From Sphingobium sp. (GTDB lineage Bacteria > Pseudomonadota > Alphaproteobacteria > Sphingomonadales > Sphingomonadaceae), in assembly GCF_003248505.1 (NCBI RefSeq), contig NZ_QFOA01000011.1, positions 1-64,000 on the forward strand: DNA of 64,000 bases, in the 5' to 3' direction. This document shows positions 58,887 through 64,000 of the stretch, piece by piece. Below the pieces are notes generated by a model. It did no database searches and was not told the origin of the DNA. It was given only the letters and a program-made list of their open reading frames with translations. Every line of letters begins with the position of its first letter. The first letter of the stretch is position 1. Both the position numbers and the translations under genes were made by a program.

Positions 58887-59465
58887 TCAATCCATGTGCC
58901 TTATGCCGACGCGCAGATAATCCCATCCGGTCACCAGCGTCAGGATCGCCGCCGCCCACAGCGCGACGATGCCGACCATCTGCACGAACGGGAATTGCGG
59001 CACCGCGCCGGCAAGGATCAGGGCGCCGAGCGCCACGATCTGGAACGTGGTCTTCCATTTGGCGAGGCGCGACACCGGCACCGACACCTGTAGCCCGGCC
59101 AGGAATTCCCGCAGGCCCGACACCGCGATTTCCCGCAGCAGGATGATCATCGCGGCGATGAGGTGGACGCCCGCTATGTCTCGCGTCGCCGCCAGCATCA
59201 GGATGACCGCGCCGACCATGATCTTGTCGGCGATGGGATCGAGGAAGACGCCGAGTTTCGACACCGTCCCCTGCGCCCGCGCCAGATAGCCGTCGAAATA
59301 GTCGGTGATGCCCATCAGGCAGTAAAGTCCGAACGCGAGCGTATAGCCGGTGATCCAGCGCGCGCCCTGCCCCACCCCGGCCACTTCGTCCGGCCACAGC
59401 AGCGCCACGAGCAGGGGGACCGTCAGGATACGCGAAAGCGTCAGCAAATTGGGCAGCGTCAGCAT
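58887..59465 (-). CDS. pgsA: CDP-diacylglycerol--glycerol-3-phosphate 3-phosphatidyltransferase
   Basis: Protein of 192 residues with four to six membrane segments. The CDP-alcohol phosphatidyltransferase motif is complete: DYFDGYLARAQGTVSKLGVF then LDPIADK, matching DGx2ARx8Gx3Dx3D. It makes phosphatidylglycerol phosphate, the precursor of the phosphatidylglycerol that MprF (3.8-6.4 kb) modifies. The ATG at 59465 (LTLPNLLTLSRILTVPLLVALLW) starts the protein; the frame opens at 59552. Followed directly by moaD. Confidence 0.94.
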   Translation of the reverse strand: MLTLPNLLTLSRILTVPLLVALLWPDEVAGVGQGARWITGYTLAFGLYCLMGITDYFDGYLARAQGTVSKLGVFLDPIADKIMVGAVILMLAATRDIAGVHLIAAMIILLREIAVSGLREFLAGLQVSVPVSRLAKWKTTFQIVALGALILAGAVPQFPFVQMVGIVALWAAAILTLVTGWDYLRVGIRHMD

Positions 59466-59601
59466 CGCCGCCGACTGCCACAGTCCGGGGCGTCGCACAA
59501 GCGCCCGCCATCGGCAGCGTTGCCGCTTCGCATTGGACACAGACGCCGCCACCGGCTAGACCCCGCCCCGGTCGGCCACGGAAAAGAAGACCCCCCTATC
59601 C

Positions 59602-60924
59602 ATGCAAGCCTCTCTCAGGCTCCTGAACAAGCGCCGTTTCCTGCCCTTATTCGTCACCCAGCTGCTGGGCGCATTCAACGACAATCTGTTCAAGAATGCG
59701 ATGGTGCTGTTCGTCGTCTATCAGGTGTATAACGATGAAAGGTCCGAAACCTGGTTTTCCGCGCTGGCGACGGGTCTGTTCATCCTGCCCTTCTTTCTGT
59801 TGTCGGCGCTGTCCGGCCAGCTCGCCGACCAACGGGACAAGGCGAAGATCATCCGCTGGGTGAAGGCCGCCGAAATCCTCATCATGATCGTCGGCGCGAC
59901 CGGCCTCGCCTTCATCTGGAGCGGAGTGGCCGTACATACGCTGGCGATCCCGCTGCTGCTCGCCGCGCTGTTTGCCATGGGCATTCATTCGACGTTCTTC
60001 GGCCCCATCAAATATGCGATCCTGCCCCAGCATCTGCACGATGACGAAGTGCTGGGCGGCACCGGCCTCGTCGAGGCGGGCACCTATATCGCGATCCTTG
60101 CCGGCACGATTCTCGCCGGGATCATCCCGGTTCAGGTGGCGGCGGTCGGTATCGTGATCACCGCTGCTGTCGGCTATGTCGCCGGGCGTCAGGTGCCCCC
60201 TGCGCCCTCGATGCTGGAGTCGCAGGCCATCGACTTCCACATCGTGCGGTCGTCCATCGCACTGGTGAAGGGGACGATGCACATTCGCCGCCTCTTCCTG
60301 GCCATCATGTCGATCAGCCTGTTCTGGGCGGTGGGATCGATCCTGTTCATCCAGTTCCCGCCGCTGGTGAAGAATGTGCTGACCGCCGACAAGCCGGTCG
60401 CGAGTCTTTTCCTTGCGATCTTCTCGATCGGCATCGCGATCGGATCGATTGCCATCAACCGGCTGCTCCAGGGCCATGTATCCGCGAAATACGCGCCTGC
60501 GTCGGTTATCGGCATGGGTCTGTGCATCGTCGCCTTCCACATCGTGTGCGACCTGTGGACGCCCGCGCCGCCGGGACAGATGTTCTCGCTAGGCGACTTC
60601 ATGGCCCATCCGCTGGCGGTGCCGCTGTCGCTCTGCCTGCTCGGCGTCGCGACGTTCGGCGGCATGTTCGTCGTACCGCTCTACGCCTTCCTCACGACCA
60701 CGGTCGAAAAATGCGAGGCGGCGCGGACGGTGGCGGCCAACAACATCGTCAATTCAGGCGCGATGGTTGCAGGATCGCTGTGCGCCATCGGTCTTAGCAT
60801 CGCGGGCATGTCCGTCGTGATGCAATTGCTTCTCGTCGCCGTCCTTTCGCTTCCTTGCGCCGCGATGGCGTGGAAGCTGCACAAGGCCTGCGACGGGCCG
60901 ATCTGCGACAATCCGGCGCTTTAG
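59602..60924 (+). CDS. MFS transporter, LplT-like (lysophospholipid transporter family)
   Basis: Protein of 440 residues with 12 membrane segments. The opening RFLPLFVTQLLGAFNDNLFKNAMVLFVVYQV is the LplT/Aas-type signature (GAFNDN), and SLFWAVGSILFIQFPPLVKNVL follows. E. coli LplT flips lysophospholipids for re-acylation. Many relatives lie beside or are fused to acyltransferase/acyl-ACP synthetase; none is here. Its last 4 bases overlap a small convergent gene. Confidence 0.87.
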   Translation: MQASLRLLNKRRFLPLFVTQLLGAFNDNLFKNAMVLFVVYQVYNDERSETWFSALATGLFILPFFLLSALSGQLADQRDKAKIIRWVKAAEILIMIVGATGLAFIWSGVAVHTLAIPLLLAALFAMGIHSTFFGPIKYAILPQHLHDDEVLGGTGLVEAGTYIAILAGTILAGIIPVQVAAVGIVITAAVGYVAGRQVPPAPSMLESQAIDFHIVRSSIALVKGTMHIRRLFLAIMSISLFWAVGSILFIQFPPLVKNVLTADKPVASLFLAIFSIGIAIGSIAINRLLQGHVSAKYAPASVIGMGLCIVAFHIVCDLWTPAPPGQMFSLGDFMAHPLAVPLSLCLLGVATFGGMFVVPLYAFLTTTVEKCEAARTVAANNIVNSGAMVAGSLCAIGLSIAGMSVVMQLLLVAVLSLPCAAMAWKLHKACDGPICDNPAL

Positions 60925-61112
60925 GAAATGAAGCTGTAGAACGCCGTAAAGAAAGCGCAGAAGCTTAGCGCGAACAATTTCCAATCCTGATCGTCGTCCA
61001 CCCGCTTCTTCGCAACCGGCGCTTCGGCCACGCGCAGGACGTGGGCGGGCAGCCGCTGGCGGAAAGGGTGGCGGGCCGATTCGGTGGTGAGGACGAGCGG
61101 TCTGTTTCGCAT
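60921..61112 (-). CDS. Small tail-anchored membrane protein, unknown function
   Basis: Protein of 63 residues. The N-terminal part is basic and soluble (RPLVLTTESARHPFRQRLPAHVLRV), then a charged linker (KKRVDDDQDW) and a C-terminal membrane segment (KLFALSFCAFFTAFYSFIS). This ordered architecture and family-like wording recur in sphingomonads as I recall them, so it is unlikely to be a shadow. A CtrA-like box lies just upstream (61122-61137). No ribosome-binding site is obvious. Function unknown. Confidence 0.6.
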   Translation of the reverse strand: MRNRPLVLTTESARHPFRQRLPAHVLRVAEAPVAKKRVDDDQDWKLFALSFCAFFTAFYSFIS

Positions 61113-61121
61113 GACAAAGCT

Positions 61122-61137
61122 GTTAACGCATTCTTTA
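61122..61137. promoter_or_regulatory. CtrA-like half-site pair
   Basis: GTTAACGCATTCTTTA reads, on the minus strand, TAAA-N7-TTAAC, one base off the TTAA-N7-TTAAC consensus of CtrA. It lies 10 bases upstream of the small membrane protein gene and 86 bases before the penicillin-binding protein gene. Confidence 0.3.
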
Positions 61138-61173
61138 CCATTCAGCCCACTGCTATTCCGGGGAAAAATGCCG

Positions 61174-61192
61174 CTGTCCCGGCGCGGGACAG
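61174..61192. promoter_or_regulatory. Perfect palindrome before the penicillin-binding protein gene
   Basis: CTGTCCC (61174-61180) and GGGACAG (61186-61192) pair around GGCGC. The repeat ends 3 bases before TTGACT (61196-61201), a -35-like hexamer. It could be an operator for the downstream cell-wall gene; no -10 is clear. Confidence 0.3.
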
Positions 61193-61222
61193 TGCTTGAC
61201 TGTATGGTTTGAGCAATACAGC

Positions 61223-63274
61223 ATGACGGAACATATGGCCGACTCGCACCAGACCGAACCGCTTCCCCCGCCCCGTGCCTTTGGGGAGGGGCCGCCGAGC
61301 GCGTTCGCGCCGCCTACACCCTGGCGCAAAAGGGTCAGGATTCTCGGCTGGATCGTCGCGGCAATGCTGGCGCTGCTCATGATCCTCGTCGCATGGCTTG
61401 CGGTGACGGCGCCCCTGTCCCGCTCGCTCAAGCCCATCGCGCCCCCCGCCATCAGCCTCATGTCCGCGGACGGTCACCTGATCGCCCGGCGCGGGGCGGC
61501 GATCGACCGACCCGTCACCATGGCCGAACTCCCCGCCCATGTGCCGCAGGCCTTCATGGCGATCGAGGACCGTCGCTTCCAGAGCCACTGGGGCGTCGAC
61601 CCGCGCGGGATCGCGCGGGCGATGTGGCACAATCTGTGGTCCGACGGCGCATCGCAGGGCGGCAGCACCATCACGCAGCAACTGGCGAAAGGCGTGTTCC
61701 TGTCGAGCGACCGCACCTTCGGGCGCAAGGCGCGCGAGGCGATGATCGCCGTCTGGCTGGAGGTCTGGCTGACCAAGGACCAGATCATGGAGCGCTATCT
61801 CTCCAACGTCTATTTCGGCGACAATGTCTACGGCCTGCGCGCAGCCGCGCGTCACTATTTCAATCGGTCGCCCGACCGCCTTACCATCCCGCAGGCGGCG
61901 ATGCTGGCGGGCTTGTTGAAAGCCCCGTCGCGCCTTGCCCCCACCACGAATCTTAAGGGCGCGCGTGCGCGCGCCGCGCTGGTGACACAGGCGATGGTCG
62001 ACGCGGGCTATCTTTCGCAGCGGGAACGCAACGCCCTGCCCCCCGCTCGCCTCAACGTGCATGACGAGGCCGACCCTACCAGCGGCACCTACTTCGCTGA
62101 CTGGGTACTGCCGCAGGCGCGCGACCGGGCGGGCGCCGTCTACGGTGAGCAGGAGATCGCGACCACGCTCGACTGGCGCGTCCAGCGCCTTGCCGAAGCG
62201 GCCATTCGCCGTGCCCCGCTGGGCAGCGCGCAGGCAGCGCTCGTCGCGATGAAGCCCGACGGCAGCGTCGTCGCCATGGTCGGCGGCCGGAATTACGCAA
62301 AGAGCAGCTTTAATCGCGCGGTGCAGGCCAGGCGTCAGCCCGGATCGACCTTTAAGCTGTTCGTCTATCTCGCGGCGTTTCGCGCGGGCATGACGCCAGA
62401 CGACATGATCGACGACACGCCGATCACCACCGGCACCTATCGACCCGCCAACCACGGCGGCAAATATCGGGGTCGCATCACGCTGCGCCAGGCGTTCGCG
62501 GCATCCAGCAATGTCGCGGCCGTCCGCCTGACACAGAAAGTCGGGGTCGACAATGTGATCAAGGTGGCGCGCGATCTGGGTGTCACGGCTCCGCTCACCG
62601 AAGACCTCAGTCTTGCGCTCGGCACCTCCGAAATGCCGCTGGTGGAATTGGCGGAGGCCTATGCTGCGGTGGCGGCGGGCGCCTATCCCGTCGTTGCCCA
62701 CGGTCTGCCGCCCGAAGAGCAGGGCTGGTTCGAAAAGCTGATGCAGCGTCAGCGCCATTTCAGCGACGACCAGCTGGAAATGATCCGCGACCTGCTGTCG
62801 TCCGCCGCCAATCGCGGGACCGGAAGCGCGGCGGCGCTGCACACCAGCACATTCGGCAAGACAGGGACGACACAGGATAGCCGCGACGCGATCTTCGTGG
62901 GCTATGCGGGCGGACTGGTCACGGCGGTGTGGATCGGCAACGACGACAACGCCCCCCTGCCCGGCGGCGCGGCGGGCGGCGGCGTGCCTGCTCGCATCTG
63001 GCGCAATTTCATGGCTGGGGCGATCAACGAGCCGGTCGAGAACACGTCCGATGCGGAGCAGGATCCCGACCTCGTCAACGCGATCGCCAATGTCGCGGTG
63101 GAGGCCGGCGCAGGCAATGTCGGAATGGGCGTCGATCAGGACGGCATGACCGTCAATATCGGCCCCAACCAACTGCGCATACCCATCGAAGTGCCGTCCG
63201 TGCCGTCTCCCGGCGTACCCGCCGTTCGCGACGCCGGACCGTCCCCCGACGATCAGGAGCCCCCGCCCCGCTAG
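61223..63274 (+). CDS. Bifunctional penicillin-binding protein (class A, PBP1A family)
   Basis: Protein of 683 residues: a proline-rich cytoplasmic N-tail, one membrane anchor (about 40-62), a GT51 glycosyltransferase domain (AIEDRRFQSHWGVD with the catalytic Glu near 115, GGSTITQQLAKGVFL, and KAREAMIAVWLE) and a transpeptidase domain (RQPGSTFKLFVYLAAF with the active Ser-x2-Lys, ASSNVAAVRL, and FGKTGTTQDSRDAIFVGY with the KTG triad). It polymerises and cross-links peptidoglycan. The start is uncertain: ATG at 61223 has a weak GAG site, ATG at 61235 follows CGGA. A C-terminal Asp/Pro-rich tail ends the protein. Confidence 0.94.
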   Translation: MTEHMADSHQTEPLPPPRAFGEGPPSAFAPPTPWRKRVRILGWIVAAMLALLMILVAWLAVTAPLSRSLKPIAPPAISLMSADGHLIARRGAAIDRPVTMAELPAHVPQAFMAIEDRRFQSHWGVDPRGIARAMWHNLWSDGASQGGSTITQQLAKGVFLSSDRTFGRKAREAMIAVWLEVWLTKDQIMERYLSNVYFGDNVYGLRAAARHYFNRSPDRLTIPQAAMLAGLLKAPSRLAPTTNLKGARARAALVTQAMVDAGYLSQRERNALPPARLNVHDEADPTSGTYFADWVLPQARDRAGAVYGEQEIATTLDWRVQRLAEAAIRRAPLGSAQAALVAMKPDGSVVAMVGGRNYAKSSFNRAVQARRQPGSTFKLFVYLAAFRAGMTPDDMIDDTPITTGTYRPANHGGKYRGRITLRQAFAASSNVAAVRLTQKVGVDNVIKVARDLGVTAPLTEDLSLALGTSEMPLVELAEAYAAVAAGAYPVVAHGLPPEEQGWFEKLMQRQRHFSDDQLEMIRDLLSSAANRGTGSAAALHTSTFGKTGTTQDSRDAIFVGYAGGLVTAVWIGNDDNAPLPGGAAGGGVPARIWRNFMAGAINEPVENTSDAEQDPDLVNAIANVAVEAGAGNVGMGVDQDGMTVNIGPNQLRIPIEVPSVPSPGVPAVRDAGPSPDDQEPPPR

Positions 63275-63370
63275 GGCCTTATCGCGGTTGCTATCCTCTT
63301 AAGGACGATTTTCGACTAAAGTGGAGCAATCGCGTCGCATCGGCTTTGGACTTGGACGCAATTTCAATGC

Positions 63371-63376
63371 TATACT
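63371..63376 (+). promoter_or_regulatory. Possible -10 element before the GAF sensor gene
   Basis: TATACT at 63371-63376, 45 bases before the start codon. TTGGAC copies at 63346 and 63352 give spacers of 19 or 14 bases, neither ideal. Confidence 0.25.
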
Positions 63377-63415
63377 CTTCATCTCGCTTCCGGCGGGAGA
63401 GGAGAATGGCGCGCG

Positions 63416-64000
63416 ATGGGTGGCAAAGTCCGAAGCGATTACGGATCGGAGCATAAGGCACTCGCGGCACGCTGGAGCCTAGCTGCCGAAGCGATGGAAG
63501 CGCTTGCCGGTGCGCGCTCCATGGACGCCGTCACATCGGTGTTGCGCGCATTTACCCGGCGGGCGGTGGGGGCGGACGGAATCGCCATCGTGCTCCGCGA
63601 CGACGATCGATGCCATTATGTCGCGGAGGATTCGGCCGAGCCTCTGTGGGCCGGAGAATATTTTCCCATCGGTCGCTGCGTTTCGGGTTGGGCGATGTCG
63701 CACCAGCAAACGGTCGTCATCCCCGATGTGCTGACCGATCCGCGCGTGCCCGTCGACGCCTATCGCCGGACCTACGTGCGCAGCATGATCATGGTGCCTA
63801 TCGGTCGCCCCGAATCCATCGCGGCGGTCGGTGCCTATTGGTCCGAACCGGGAATGCCGACCGACAATCAGATATCGCTGCTGGAAGCTCTGGCGCGCGC
63901 CGCGAGCACGGCTCTGGAAAATGGCAGGCTCTTCGCCTCGCTGGAGGCTCTGAACGCGCAACTGGACGAGCGCGTGCGGGAGCGGACGAATGAGCTACAT
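63416..64000 (+). CDS. GAF-domain sensor protein, probable histidine kinase (3' end off window)
   Basis: Open reading frame of 195 codons that runs off the right edge without a stop. It opens after GGAGAGGAGAA. The first 15 residues are basic, and a helix (HKALAARWSLAAEAMEALAGARSMDAVTSVLRAF) leads into a GAF domain: GADGIAIVLRDDDRCHYVAEDS, YFPIGRCVSGWAMSHQQTVVIPDVLTDPRVP and SMIMVPIGRPESIAAVGAYWS. A coiled-coil linker (NAQLDERVRERTNELH) at the edge is the type that precedes a HisKA domain. GAF Cys in GRCVSG is reminiscent of bilin or haem GAF domains, but no chromophore motif is certain. Output domain not visible. Confidence 0.8.
   Translation, partial: MGGKVRSDYGSEHKALAARWSLAAEAMEALAGARSMDAVTSVLRAFTRRAVGADGIAIVLRDDDRCHYVAEDSAEPLWAGEYFPIGRCVSGWAMSHQQTVVIPDVLTDPRVPVDAYRRTYVRSMIMVPIGRPESIAAVGAYWSEPGMPTDNQISLLEALARAASTALENGRLFASLEALNAQLDERVRERTNELH

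Noticed and set aside
61196..61222. TTG at 61196 as start of the penicillin-binding protein
   Set aside because: No ribosome-binding site; the TTGACT hexamer is more like a -35 element, and two ATG codons lie just downstream.
1..64000. CRISPR array, insertion sequence or prophage
   Set aside because: No evenly spaced direct repeats, transposase motifs, terminal inverted repeats or phage structural genes were seen on reading; a BLAST or repeat finder would be needed to exclude degenerate forms.

Overview
The window is about 64 kb of a high-GC alphaproteobacterial chromosome, most likely from the Sphingomonadaceae (Sphingomonas or Sphingobium type). The evidence is protein content rather than a marker gene: an Entner-Doudoroff operon zwf-edd-glk-eda, a RegB/RegA redox pair beside a cytochrome bo3-type quinol oxidase, an aspartate-rich metal-site HemB, DUF2794, an HWE-kinase bacteriophytochrome, a LOV histidine kinase and a TonB receptor paired with an M19 dipeptidase. 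Gene density is high, many neighbours overlap by ATGA, GTGA or TGATG, and there is no insertion sequence, prophage, rRNA or CRISPR array. Most of it reads as core chromosome.

Layout. 0-7 kb: an OmpR-type two-component system with a small PDZ protein, then VirJ/AcvB-like hydrolase - DUF2147 - MprF, a likely lysyl-phosphatidylglycerol module. 6.4-12.5 kb (minus strand): a sensory block of Crp/Fnr regulator, single-domain receiver, haem-oxygenase-like diiron protein, LOV hybrid kinase and bacteriophytochrome, with a perfect FNR-type box upstream. 12.5-16.3 kb: M19 dipeptidase and TonB receptor behind a structured leader. 16.4-20.2 kb: folM-like reductase, folE, a MocA-like nucleotidyltransferase, and an MFS exporter. 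20.4-26.4 kb: thiolase/multifunctional beta-oxidation operon with a palindrome filling the promoter spacer, then galE, a YbaK-type deacylase and pgl. 26.5-28.5 kb: aminotransferase, tRNA-Leu(CAA) and a flavodoxin-like protein.

28.6-33.6 kb: zwf-edd-glk-eda; with pgl nearby and a KdgK-like kinase at 49 kb it covers glucose to pyruvate plus glyceraldehyde-3-phosphate. 33.6-41.5 kb: lipoprotein, gamma carbonic anhydrase, hemB, glyoxalase-fold protein, tandem DUF2807 proteins, Amt transporter, glycosyltransferase and MFS transporter. 41.6-48.4 kb: cyoABCD-surf1-regB-regA, where the oxidase that consumes quinol is cotranscribed with a kinase carrying the quinone-binding heptapeptide. 48.4-49 kb: a gene-poor stretch with a broken reading frame, the tRNA-Gly(CCC) terminator and tRNA-Gly. 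49-64 kb: sugar kinase, double-PAS hybrid kinase, alpha/beta hydrolase, nitronate monooxygenase, membrane protein, DUF2794, cysE, TauE-type exporter, oxyR, moaE-moaD-pgsA, LplT-like transporter, a small membrane protein, a bifunctional penicillin-binding protein, and the start of a GAF sensor gene that runs off the end.

The most unusual part is the sensory block at 6.4-12.5 kb. It combines red-light (phytochrome), blue-light (LOV) and possibly oxygen/redox (FNR box, Crp/Fnr protein) inputs. A non-canonical haem-oxygenase-fold protein sits where a biliverdin-forming BphO would be expected.
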